Assembly: GCF_015472005.1 (NCBI RefSeq)
Contig: NZ_BMAQ01000004.1
Location: 83,741-147,740 of the forward strand
Length of the DNA: 64,000 bases
Source of the DNA: Insulibacter thermoxylanivorax
Lineage (GTDB): Bacteria > Bacillota > Bacilli > Paenibacillales > DA-C8
Reading direction: 5' to 3'
This document shows, in pieces, positions 56,701 through 64,000 of the stretch (position 1 is its first letter; each line of letters starts with the position of its first letter). The notes beneath the pieces are model-generated. The model searched no databases. It saw only the letters and a list, made by a program, of their open reading frames with translations, and was not told the origin of the DNA. Made by a program: the position numbers and the translations under genes.

Positions 56701-56799
56701 GGTAAATCGGGACAACTCATTGGGTTGTCCCTCGAAGCAATCCACAACACTTTTCACGGCGTCCAACTGAAACTGTTGATGTTTGAATTTGATCTTCAA
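53749..56799 (-). CDS. res: Type III restriction endonuclease subunit (Res-like, DEAD/DEAH helicase plus nuclease)
   Basis: 1016 residues. Superfamily 2 helicase core: Walker A EMETGTGKTYTYIRTM (about 100-115), motif II DEPQ at about 227-230, motif III RYSATH, motif VI QEVGRGLRLCVNQNG. The C-terminal nuclease has the PD-(D/E)xK pattern NPDWAIVF...FIAETKG (Asp948; ETKG at about 966-969). It is last in a four-gene operon, 15 bases after mod. In type III enzymes Res translocates between two inversely oriented Mod sites and cuts DNA 25-27 bases away. Confidence 0.92.
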   Translation of the reverse strand: MKIKFKHQQFQLDAVKSVVDCFEGQPNELSRFTLDRGRRQKPEQLAMDDLANAEQANIGFKNNAIQLIDHEILKNIQSVQRRNGLKISEKLEGKYNLTIEMETGTGKTYTYIRTMFELYQKYGWSKFIVVVPSIAIREGVLKTFQITEDHFMSEYGTKARYFVYNSKQLHHIEKFASDAGINVMIINSQAFNARGKDARRIYMELDDFNSRKPIDVLASTHPILIIDEPQSVEGKKTKESLKAFNPLFTLRYSATHREDYNKVYRLDALDAYNKKLVKKISVKGISAKGTSGTDSYLYLEGIDVSTKQAPVARLEFEVKTKTGLARKTHKIRQNDDLYQLSGELEQYKGYKVSEINGQNNSISFINGVTLYAGDVQGDVGELHFRRIQIRETIKSHFEKERALFHQGIKVLSLFFIDEVAKYRQYDKDGSELNGVYADMFEEEYMALLNEQLSLFADDPYIQYLNRIQVKETHKGYFSIDKKSKRYVDPKVSARETDSDDADAYDLIMRDKERLLSFSEPTRFIFSHSALKEGWDNPNVFQICTLKHSDSTIKKRQEVGRGLRLCVNQNGERMDSSVPGIDVHEINVLTVIASESYEQFAKQLQNEIAETLSDRPRKADRDFFLDKVLKNARGEQLKLEDTLASKLLYTFIKNDYVDDQYNLTDVYFNAVENQSLKLPEELTDFQEPLVELVKSIYVEGKSNLADNERNRNIASVTVNNNFYKKEFQELWNQINRKSVYTVKFDSEELVKKCVWALDSHLQVPAIRYAIKHGEMNRIESQQQLKSGEAFQTRETKTELVEVKPDFRVKYDLVGKLMDETRLTRKTIVAILTGIKEVTFLQFRKNPEEFMIRAAKLINEQKATTIIESITYDVLNDTFEADVFTKNTLSGKLGENAIPVEKHVYDYVVTDSKIERAFARELDVSNEVRVYAKLPRGFFIPTPMGNYNPDWAIVFKEGDVKYIYFIAETKGSMESMELREVEKAKIECASRHFAKLNTGQLKYDVVNSYEKLLEIVKA

Positions 56800-56814
56800 T
56801 TTGAGCTCACCACC

Positions 56815-58722
56815 TTACAGCACTTGGATTTCTGTGCCCGGAGAGAGCATCTTGAACAATTCTTCTACATTAATTCTTGAAGAATCATCTTCAAAGGAAC
56901 TGTCGCGGAAGACGACCCGCAGTGGCTGTTCGGCGGCAATTTGTTTAATCACAGATTCCGGCACATTGTCATCAAAACATGCGATTAAAGAGTTCCCGGC
57001 GACATAGTGGACCGTCTTCCCTTCAAGCTGCTTCGTTTCCATAGGCAACGAAAGCTCAAGACCGAGCTCCAGCATGACCTGGATGAGCAAATCCTCACCG
57101 GTACGATCTTCTTTGATATTGGATGCAAGATCAAACAGTTCACCCTGTTTAAGCTTGTCCGGTGCGTAGTAAACGTCCTTCATGTTCGATGAATCCACGC
57201 GGAATACCCGGAAGCCGTAATCGATGTCTGCCCCTGTTTCTTCTTTAATCTTCTTCGCGGCACGACGGATTCGTTCCTTTCCGATTTCGCAGATGTTTTT
57301 GTAACCGGCTTTGTAGGCTTCGGAATTTTCGGATGTTGGTTCTGGTAGTTGAACCATGATAAATTTCCGATTGCCTCCGTCATCGGCATTAAGTTGCATA
57401 ACAGCATGGGCAGTCGTTGCAGACCCAGAGAAGAAGTCAAGAACAATATCGTCACTTTTATCTTCAACAGCCTGATTCAGTATTCCATATAACATTTGAA
57501 CTGATTTGGGGTAATCGAAATACTGACCATCTAATAAATCTCTTAATTCTTTAGTAGCAACAAAATTTAGAGGAAATATCAAAGTGCTATTATTGTCTTC
57601 TCCATCCGACAAATTAGAAGGGAGAATCCACGTTGACAAAGGTTTTTTATTTGATCTCAGTTCAGATAGATGTCTTTTGTACATTGGAGTACCATTCCCA
57701 CTCGGTGGAAATAGAACTTTTCCTTCCATAATCAATCTTTCCATACGAGCTTTCTCATACACCCAAACTCTATTGGGATTACACTGATAAGTAATTCCTG
57801 TATTTGGGTCAGTAATAGGATAAAATAAGTTAGGTCTTTCTGAAGCTGTTTTGTTACATGTTAAATTATCTCTTGCCCAAGGCCCTCTTGGATCATTGTC
57901 AGGATTTTGGTAATTCTCTGTTGATTTAATGATACCCTTGAATACAAAAGCCTCTGTTTTTGCATAAGAGATAATATACTCTTGGTCATTACTAACAAAA
58001 AAACGTTTCGAATCGTTTGCTCCTGTTCTCCTTTTCCAAACAAAAATACCTACAAAATTACTTGCTCCAAATACTTCATCGCACAATTTTTTTATATTAT
58101 CAATTTCATTATCATCTATACTGATAAAAATAACTCCATCTTCCTTAAGCAATTGTCTAGCTATTTTCAACCTCGAATACATCATAGTCAACCAATCACT
58201 GTGAAAACGGCCGTTCGACTCTGTGTTCTGAAAAAGGCGATTACCCTGTTCATCTATTTGACCTGTCTCCTCAAGGTACTCTTCAGCAGATTCTCTAAAA
58301 TCATCTTTATAAACAAAATCCTTACCCGTATTATAAGGGGGATCAATATAGATGCATTTTATCTTATTCAAATACGACTCCTGCAGCAGCTTCAATACTT
58401 CAAGATTATCGCCTTCAATATACAAATTCTGCGTATTGTCCCAATCAACGCTGTCTTCCTTCACCGGACGCAATGTTTTCTCAATCGGCGTGTTCGCATT
58501 CAGGATTGCTTGTTTCTTTCCGGGCCACGTAAGCTGATACCGTTCTTTTTCTCCTTCAACAAGAACATCGGAAAGTTCCTGCTTCAACAAATCAAAATCG
58601 ACCGCTCGTTTGATTTTTCCTTGTTCATCTCTGGCTTCGGTAATCACGTTGGGGAACAACTCTGCAATCTTGTCGATATTAACTTGAGTCAGATCAACCG
58701 ACTTCATCGTCAATTTTTTCAT
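56815..58722 (-). CDS. mod: Type III DNA adenine methyltransferase subunit (Mod)
   Basis: 635 residues. Beta-class arrangement: catalytic DPPY at 127-130 (IDPPYNTGKDF) before the SAM motif FFSGSATTAHA at about 430-440. The region in between (about 150-420) should hold the target recognition domain and is clearly AT-richer than the flanks, suggesting exchange. N-terminal LTQVNIDKIAELFPNVITEA is a known Mod lead. GGAGG lies about eight bases before ATG 58722. Methylates an asymmetric site and directs Res. Specificity cannot be read from sequence. Confidence 0.93.
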   Translation of the reverse strand: MKKLTMKSVDLTQVNIDKIAELFPNVITEARDEQGKIKRAVDFDLLKQELSDVLVEGEKERYQLTWPGKKQAILNANTPIEKTLRPVKEDSVDWDNTQNLYIEGDNLEVLKLLQESYLNKIKCIYIDPPYNTGKDFVYKDDFRESAEEYLEETGQIDEQGNRLFQNTESNGRFHSDWLTMMYSRLKIARQLLKEDGVIFISIDDNEIDNIKKLCDEVFGASNFVGIFVWKRRTGANDSKRFFVSNDQEYIISYAKTEAFVFKGIIKSTENYQNPDNDPRGPWARDNLTCNKTASERPNLFYPITDPNTGITYQCNPNRVWVYEKARMERLIMEGKVLFPPSGNGTPMYKRHLSELRSNKKPLSTWILPSNLSDGEDNNSTLIFPLNFVATKELRDLLDGQYFDYPKSVQMLYGILNQAVEDKSDDIVLDFFSGSATTAHAVMQLNADDGGNRKFIMVQLPEPTSENSEAYKAGYKNICEIGKERIRRAAKKIKEETGADIDYGFRVFRVDSSNMKDVYYAPDKLKQGELFDLASNIKEDRTGEDLLIQVMLELGLELSLPMETKQLEGKTVHYVAGNSLIACFDDNVPESVIKQIAAEQPLRVVFRDSSFEDDSSRINVEELFKMLSPGTEIQVL

Positions 58723-58740
58723 AAGTACGCCTCCAATTAC

Positions 58741-59397
58741 TTAATCAAGTAGTTGATTCAATTCTTTTCTCTTTCGTTGCAGTTCCATGTTCAATTCAAC
58801 TTTCTTGTTGAATTGTTTTTCGGCCCGTATCTTGGACTCTAGCCGCTCACATTCTTGCGTCAGCTTGTCAATTTGGGCTTGCCGCTCCAAAACGGCTGTA
58901 AGCTCGATTTCCGGCTTCACCTTGATGGGAAGCAGTTGACGGATGATGTTCTCGTAAACAGCCTTCAGATCGAGTCCTTGAAGGATGTTCATCTCGATAC
59001 TCTCCATCGGCTGCCAGTCCGTCTCATGGTAGGAACGAACGACAGACCGATTGTCGTCGGTCTGATTTCGTTCTTTATACGCGACGGCGAGCTTGGCCTG
59101 ACCATCATACGTCAAAACATGCAAAATGGGATAAGGAATCGCCTTATCTATGCTCCGCAGCAATTCAAGGGAGTAAGTTTGTACCTTCAAATGGACTTCG
59201 AATATCTGAATTTCTTCGATATCCTCTTTCGGTTCAAGACGAATCGTGTCCATGGATAGCTTGTGCTTCCAGATGATCGAATCAACCTGTTCGGTAAACA
59301 GTTCTTTGAGGTGATGATTGGCTTGCAGCTTCTCATAAAATTTGTTCTTCGGAATTTTACGGTTTACAAGCGTGCTTGAAGGCAATTGAAACATCAC
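58741..59397 (-). CDS. DUF4391-like protein of the restriction-modification operon
   Basis: 218 residues. Begins MMFQLPSSTLVNRKIPKNKFYEKL, then a globular alpha/beta part (VDSIIWKHKLS, EIQIFEVHLKVQTYSLELLR, ILHVLTYDGQAKLAVAYK) and a C-terminal helix rich in Lys/Glu (LTQECERLESKIRAEKQFNKK) likely to form a coiled coil. These match what I remember of DUF4391 proteins, which sit between a helicase and Mod in this operon type. It overlaps the helicase stop (ATGA-type) and precedes mod by 18 bases, so the four products are probably made together. Function undescribed to my knowledge. Confidence 0.75.
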   Translation of the reverse strand: MMFQLPSSTLVNRKIPKNKFYEKLQANHHLKELFTEQVDSIIWKHKLSMDTIRLEPKEDIEEIQIFEVHLKVQTYSLELLRSIDKAIPYPILHVLTYDGQAKLAVAYKERNQTDDNRSVVRSYHETDWQPMESIEMNILQGLDLKAVYENIIRQLLPIKVKPEIELTAVLERQAQIDKLTQECERLESKIRAEKQFNKKVELNMELQRKRKELNQLLD

Positions 59398-62300
59398 GCA
59401 TTCACCTGCCTGATAACGACAAAGGTGATGAGTTCAAAGTCCTCAAGCCCTTTAATCGAGTCTATAAGTGCTGTCGTGCCTCCCGAACTGAACAAGCTAT
59501 CCAGATCGTTTTCTTCTTTCACCTGTACAATCGAGCGGATGGTCTCTTCCAACAGCATGGAATACATGTCCATCTTTTTGCCGTCTCTCGTCGCTTGATT
59601 AAAGCTGCGGCAAGCCTCCATCATCGGTTCCGATTGCCCTCTGCATAGGGCTCTTAGGATATCCAGCGTCTTTTTAACATCCATATGATTGGTGATGACT
59701 TTGCCGTCTTCGCTCATATAGACAAGGTAAAAGGGATGTAGCCGGTTCTGCTTGTCGGGGTTCAGTTCCTCATTGACGTTGCGAAGAACAAAGATGACGC
59801 CGGGCTTTGCTCCCTTCTCTTCGTCAGCAGCCACAACCGCATGCAGTCCGCTCGGAACGGTATCAAGTTCTCCGTTTTCCTTGACATAGTTCACCAAGTC
59901 CATGCGAAAATCGTTCAGGCCCAAATCGGTGATGGAGACGCCCGTGTTCATATCGTCCAGATCGACGACTTCCTTCTGTAATCGCTGAAGCTGCTGCTTC
60001 CGGTACTCCAGATCGCTGGATTGATTGAACAGGACGTTATCATCGCCAGTCGCCGTCATATCCATGATGACCATGCGATTCTCGACCCGTTCTTTTAACT
60101 GAATGTATTCATCCAGCGTCATGTTGGGCCAGAAGTTCACCAATTGAATTTCCTTGTTCTGCGAACCGATCCGGTCTATTCGGCCAAATCGTTGAATAAT
60201 CCGCACTGGATTCCAATGAATGTCATAGTTGATGAGATAGTCGCAATCTTGCAAGTTTTGCCCCTCGGAAATACAGTCGGAAGCGATCAGCAGGTCAATC
60301 TCGCCTTTGACATCCGGCATGGTCAGCTTCTTTTCCTTGGATCGAGGCGAGAAGCAAGTCAGCAATGTGCTGATATCGTTCCGCAAACCGGCGGTGTTTT
60401 TGTTCTCGTCGCTGCCGACGATTTTGGCCGTATCGATATTGTACTTGGCCTTCATATACTCCGACAAATGCGTGTACAAGTACGCCGCGGTATCCGTGAA
60501 CGCACTGAAAATGATGACTTTGCGGTTGCCGGGATTGATCGGATGATTGATTTTGTGATCAATAACCTGCTTTAATGTGTTTAGCTTCGCATCATGTTCA
60601 GGCGTTACTTTCTGCATTTCGGTCAGCAAGGAGGAAAGAATGTTGTGGTCGTTCATCAAATCTTCTTTCCAGCGAAGAACATCCATATCGGACAAATTGA
60701 TCTTGATTGTATCCCCGATGCTGAAATCATCGTCCAGCCAATCGTCATCGTCAAGATTGGCATCCTCAATATCGGTATAACCTACAGCATCGGACTTCCC
60801 GCTTCGCTCGAATGCTTCGATTTGCTGAAGCGTCTGATCGATTTTGGAGACAATCTTGGAAAGGGTCAATCGGAAAGATTCCACTGAACTTTCCAGGCGT
60901 TTCAGCAGGTTGATCCGCATCAAAATCTGTAAGCTGCCTTCGCGGTCCATCTGCCTGAAGTTCCCGCTTCCGCCCCTTACGCTGGTGTCATACAACTCTT
61001 CATAGAAACGCAATCGGCTCGGCTGAATATATTTGAACGGTGCATAGATACCGAGATTGATTCTTGACAACTCGATAAAAATATCATTATACCCGATCAC
61101 ATCGGTTCTGTCGGTCAAATCGCAAAACTTAGAGAGAGGCGGCAGCCGTCTTGGGAACTCGCCGATCTCCTCCGCTTTGTAATACTTCTGGATATGCTTG
61201 CGTGACCGAGCGATCGTCAAGCTGTCCAGCAGCTCAAAAAAGTCGAAGTCGAGCATACCAAGAAGCGTCTCCGTTGTCCGCTCAGCAACATCCATCTTAG
61301 ACCACTGGTTAAACGCGGACTGGGCTCGTTTGAAGATGTCGTTGATACCCCGCTCCGTCCCCAGCTTGCTGTTGATTTCTTCAGGATTTCCTTCATAAGC
61401 CAAGGCAAGCTGGTTGCGAAGATCCATGAACTTGTTGTTCACCGGAGTAGCGGAGAGCATGAGCACTTTCGTTTTCACGCCGCTTTTTAACACTTTCCGC
61501 ATCAACTTCTGATACCGCGTCTCTTTATCTTTCTTGGCTTCGTTGTTGCGGAAGTTATGCGACTCATCAATGACAAGCAGATCATAATTACCCCAATTCA
61601 ACCGGTCGAGCGGAATGTCGTTTGATTTGCCTCTTTCCCGCGATATATCCGTATGGTAGAGTACATCATAGCGGAATCGGTCGGCATACAGAATGTTGTT
61701 GGTCACGTTCTGTTTATATGTAAGCCAGTTGTCGCCGAGTTTCTTGGGACATAGCAACAATACGGACTTGTTGCGAAGTTCATAGTATTTAATGATGCCA
61801 AGAGCCGTGAATGTTTTTCCCAGACCGACGCTGTCTGCCAGGATGCATCCATTGTATTTTTCCAGTTTATTAATTGCACCAAGAACCGCATCTTTCTGGA
61901 AGTGATAGAGACGTTTCCAGATTTCCGTCTCTTTGAATCCAGTTGCTTCGTTGGGCAATATGTCTTCTGTGATGTCCGATAGGAACTCGTTGAAAATATT
62001 GTACAAAATGACATAGTAAATGAACTCCGGAGAGTTCTCTTTATACACCGATGAAATATGCTCCACAACTTGGTTCGTGACATCTTCAAGTTTGCTTTTG
62101 TCATTCCATACCTGATCGAACAGATCGAAATACATTTTGGTAAACGGAGCTTCTGTGAACTTGTTCACCATCTTGGAGAGAGCATTGCCCTTTTCATAAC
62201 CAAGATCAACGGTCGTAAAGCCATCGATCGGCATATATGTGATAGTTTCATCGGCAGTCTGCAAATTCAGCATGCCTTGCATCGAGCCGGAAGTACGGTT

Positions 62301-62648
62301 CGATTTGAACGTGACTTTTTTACGAATCCAGTCACTGCACTCTTTTGCAATCGCTTTGAGTGTCAATTCGTTTTTGAGCCGGATTTCAAATTCGGTGCCG
62401 TACAAGCTTTTTTCCCGGTTCCGTTTCGGGATATAAAATTCCCGCTTCTCCTTTTTTATGCTATCCGCAATAAAGGTGGGAGAGGTGAAGATAAACCGGA
62501 CTTCTTCCACCTGATTCAGTTCTTTCATTAAGGCTTCATATGCATAAATGGAGAAGCATGATGCAGCAATCGATACTTTGCTGCCTTTGCGAACTTCAAG
62601 TTTCAAATTTTCGCCGAGAAGATTGTCGATATTATTGATGATTTCCAT
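59394..62648 (-). CDS. PLD-like/SNF2-type helicase of the restriction-modification operon
   Basis: 1084 residues. The N-terminal ~130 residues (KVSIAASCFSIYAYEALMKEL, RFIFTSPTFI, FYIPKRNREKSLYGTEFE) resemble the phospholipase-D-like domains found at the front of such helicases, without an obvious intact HKD. SF2 core: Walker A ILADSVGLGKTFTALG (Lys278), DESH at 361-364, MLSATPVNNKF, and a helicase C domain with LLIASDCISEGQNLQDC and RFGRIDRIGSQNKEI. First gene of the operon; AAGAGGTG before ATG 62648. The resemblance to DISARM and Snf2 translocases suggests an accessory motor in anti-phage defence. Confidence 0.87.
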   Translation of the reverse strand: MEIINNIDNLLGENLKLEVRKGSKVSIAASCFSIYAYEALMKELNQVEEVRFIFTSPTFIADSIKKEKREFYIPKRNREKSLYGTEFEIRLKNELTLKAIAKECSDWIRKKVTFKSNRTSGSMQGMLNLQTADETITYMPIDGFTTVDLGYEKGNALSKMVNKFTEAPFTKMYFDLFDQVWNDKSKLEDVTNQVVEHISSVYKENSPEFIYYVILYNIFNEFLSDITEDILPNEATGFKETEIWKRLYHFQKDAVLGAINKLEKYNGCILADSVGLGKTFTALGIIKYYELRNKSVLLLCPKKLGDNWLTYKQNVTNNILYADRFRYDVLYHTDISRERGKSNDIPLDRLNWGNYDLLVIDESHNFRNNEAKKDKETRYQKLMRKVLKSGVKTKVLMLSATPVNNKFMDLRNQLALAYEGNPEEINSKLGTERGINDIFKRAQSAFNQWSKMDVAERTTETLLGMLDFDFFELLDSLTIARSRKHIQKYYKAEEIGEFPRRLPPLSKFCDLTDRTDVIGYNDIFIELSRINLGIYAPFKYIQPSRLRFYEELYDTSVRGGSGNFRQMDREGSLQILMRINLLKRLESSVESFRLTLSKIVSKIDQTLQQIEAFERSGKSDAVGYTDIEDANLDDDDWLDDDFSIGDTIKINLSDMDVLRWKEDLMNDHNILSSLLTEMQKVTPEHDAKLNTLKQVIDHKINHPINPGNRKVIIFSAFTDTAAYLYTHLSEYMKAKYNIDTAKIVGSDENKNTAGLRNDISTLLTCFSPRSKEKKLTMPDVKGEIDLLIASDCISEGQNLQDCDYLINYDIHWNPVRIIQRFGRIDRIGSQNKEIQLVNFWPNMTLDEYIQLKERVENRMVIMDMTATGDDNVLFNQSSDLEYRKQQLQRLQKEVVDLDDMNTGVSITDLGLNDFRMDLVNYVKENGELDTVPSGLHAVVAADEEKGAKPGVIFVLRNVNEELNPDKQNRLHPFYLVYMSEDGKVITNHMDVKKTLDILRALCRGQSEPMMEACRSFNQATRDGKKMDMYSMLLEETIRSIVQVKEENDLDSLFSSGGTTALIDSIKGLEDFELITFVVIRQVNA

Positions 62649-62951
62649 AGTTCACCTCTTGTTCCGCCCGAAACCATGCAACTTTTCCTATTCGACATCC
62701 CCCGCTGAAATTCCTTGTTTGAAGTAGTTCTGATTTCCTATTTGAGGAAATATATTGTTCGATGATGACTTTTGTAACGTGAATTGGGTGTTGAACTTGA
62801 AAAAATTGATGTTTCGGCCTCAGCACCGCCTTACCCAGGCAAGAATCCCAATGAAACAAGCCAAAAATCCACAAAATCATCCGATGAAGGGTTACTGTCG
62901 GCTGTTCAATATTCTATATCGTCAATCTTGATGAATTGTAACGTAACACAG
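62649..62951. other. Upstream region of the restriction-modification operon
   Basis: About 300 bases between the operon start and the ankyrin terminator. It should hold the operon promoter on the minus strand; I see no clear promoter pair, repeat or gene. Confidence 0.4.
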
Positions 62952-62976
62952 AAAAAGCCGAACCATAAAGTTCAGC
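62952..62976 (-). terminator. Terminator after the ankyrin pseudogene
   Basis: On the minus strand GCTGAAC-TTTATG-GTTCGGC followed by TTTTTCTG. Confidence 0.7.
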
Positions 62977-62983
62977 CCGTAGT

Positions 62984-63415
62984 TTAAAACCCAGCCTTAT
63001 TAATCGTATATCTAACCTCGTTTGCTCTCTTTTGCTCCAGCATTTTTAACAATTCAGCTATCTCTGTCAGTCCAGATTCCTTGGCGAATTGCAGCAAATA
63101 TTTATTGTTGACGATAGTTCGATTCGGATCGGCACCATAGTCCAGCAATATTTTGACCATTTTGGTTGAACCTTTTTCTACCGCTTTCCATATCGCCTAT
63201 TCAGTGCTTACATTTGGGTCGCTTACATTTGGGTCGGCACCCGAATCCAGAAGAAACTTGGCCATTTCAATATCATCATTTTCTACAGCGTAATTCAAAG
63301 CCGTTTTTCCTGCTCTCATGTAGTTGGGATTGGCTCCGTGTTTCAATAGAAGCTCAATGATTTTCATCCTGAATTTCGAACAATTAACTAAAAAAGGGCT
63401 CCCATCCTTGGTATA
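62984..63415 (-). pseudogene. Ankyrin-repeat protein, broken by an internal stop and an IS remnant
   Basis: Ankyrin repeats read in one frame: IIELLLKHGANPNYMRAGKT, ALNYAVENDDIEMAKFLLDS and, beyond an amber stop at 63197-63199, KMVKILLDYGADPNRTIVNN and LTEIAELLKMLEQKR, ending at TAA 62984. The stop lies beside a 15-base tandem duplication (encoding DPNVS twice). Upstream, the frame fades into transposase sequence near 63410, so the 5' end was lost when the IS entered. A terminator follows. Small ankyrin genes are common accessory cargo. Confidence 0.65.
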
Positions 63416-64000
63416 ATGAGGTTTACCGAAAACAACACCATCCAAGGAAAGAAGCACCTTCAAGGTGAAGTGTACGCTCAAACAGGCGACCTCCCATGAG
63501 GGAAGCAAATCGTTGCTCGCGTACCTGGAAAAAATCCAACTGGAACGAGTCTTTCAACGGATTAGCTTGACCAAAGGCGGCAACTCCTTGTTCTCGTTTG
63601 CCAAAATTCTGCTCTATCTGCTCGTCGGTTGGTTGCTCGGAGGAAACCCTCCGACTCCTCCCTGCCGACCGTCGTGTCAAGTTTGCCCGCTTCGATAAAG
63701 GATTTGCTGGGGAGGACTTCTATCAATTCTGGGAACAACGCAAGATCGGATACGTGGGCAAGTTGAAATGGACGGACCGTTTGGCGCGGGAAGTTGCGAA
63801 CTGCCGTCACTGGACCCGTTACGTCGATGAAGACGTGATCATCGAAGGCATCCGTCTCATCTACAAGGCGACGTCCTGGAATAAAGCACGACTGGTGATC
63901 GTCATCCGGAAAGCGGAACGTTATGACGGTGACCAGCTGCAGATGTACGACTTTCTGTGGGAGTACGAAGCGATTGTAACCAATCTGCTGGATTGGGACC
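63416..64000 (+). mobile_element. Degenerate IS1380-like transposase, running off the window
   Basis: TATAAT at 63412 and ATG 63416 open a frame MRFTENNTIQGKKHLQGEVY that stops after a frameshift; the next frame reads LLAYLEKIQLERVFQRISLT and LFSFAKILLYLLVGWLLGG, then a second frame change leads to LRLLPADRRVKFARFDKGFA and later FYQFWEQRKIGYVGKLKW, LVIVIRKAERYDGDQL and FLWEYEAIVTNLLDWD. These are IS1380-family segments, but the part between GWLLGG and the second block, normally over 100 residues with a catalytic Asp, is absent. So it is an inactive, internally deleted copy. The right end lies beyond the window. Confidence 0.65.

Noticed and set aside
53749..62648. DISARM or BREX system
   Set aside because: DISARM needs DUF1998 (drmB) and drmA/C, and BREX needs pglZ and brxC; none is present. 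The mod/res pair is plainly type III.
62784..62987. 67-codon plus-strand frame before the ankyrin pseudogene
   Set aside because: No RBS, and it overlaps the ankyrin terminator and the expected promoter region of the R-M operon.

Overview
The window reads as chromosome of a Gram-positive, plant-polysaccharide-degrading member of the Paenibacillaceae (Bacillota). The grounds are two giant xylanases anchored by S-layer-homology (SLH) repeats, strong AGGAGG-type ribosome binding sites, CcpA-type cre-like sites, a GntR/LacI-type AraR with its operators, a c-di-GMP-I riboswitch, and a dispersed TAACGGAAC intergenic repeat of the kind I recall from Paenibacillus genomes. The genus is inference; no rRNA or tRNA gene is visible.

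Layout. 1-8 kb: end of a luciferase-like monooxygenase, a diguanylate cyclase behind a c-di-GMP-I riboswitch and terminator, malate:quinone oxidoreductase, a LysR regulator divergent from a CofE-like (F420-0 glutamyl ligase family) gene, a stand-alone purC, and a second membrane diguanylate cyclase. 8-16 kb: two tandem paralogous secreted GH10 xylanases (CBM22-like modules, GH10, CBM9, three SLH), each with a terminator and a cre-like site at the same distance from its start. 16-21 kb: an orphan lantibiotic-immunity locus (LanF-E-G transporter followed by response regulator and kinase) with no visible lantibiotic structural or modification gene. 21-27 kb: a YtrA-type GntR regulator whose target ABC genes are collapsed into a deletion chimera, a small transcription unit, and an AT-richer lipoprotein/large permease/ATPase cluster. 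27-33 kb: araB-araD-araA with divergent araR and two AraR boxes. 33-37 kb: glycosyltransferases, a decayed MFS gene, and LysR/EamA.

38-63.4 kb is a defense island. A four-gene Wadjet-type operon (DUF2397, DUF2398, SMC-like ATPase, DUF2399) carries a one-base frameshift in an eight-base homopolymer in the DUF2398 gene. Then come exporters and a stretch of gene remnants, a two-gene operon of unknown function, and a four-gene type III-like restriction-modification operon (PLD-like/SNF2 helicase, DUF4391-like protein, Mod, Res). The window ends in an ankyrin pseudogene and a degenerate IS1380-like transposase. The TAACGGAAC repeats occur at two intergenic loci inside this island.

Functionally, the xylanases and ara genes form a hemicellulose theme (xylan depolymerised outside, arabinose used inside, both under sugar control), the cyclases and riboswitch form a c-di-GMP feedback module, and the right half is anti-plasmid/anti-phage and exporter accessory DNA with clear signs of turnover.
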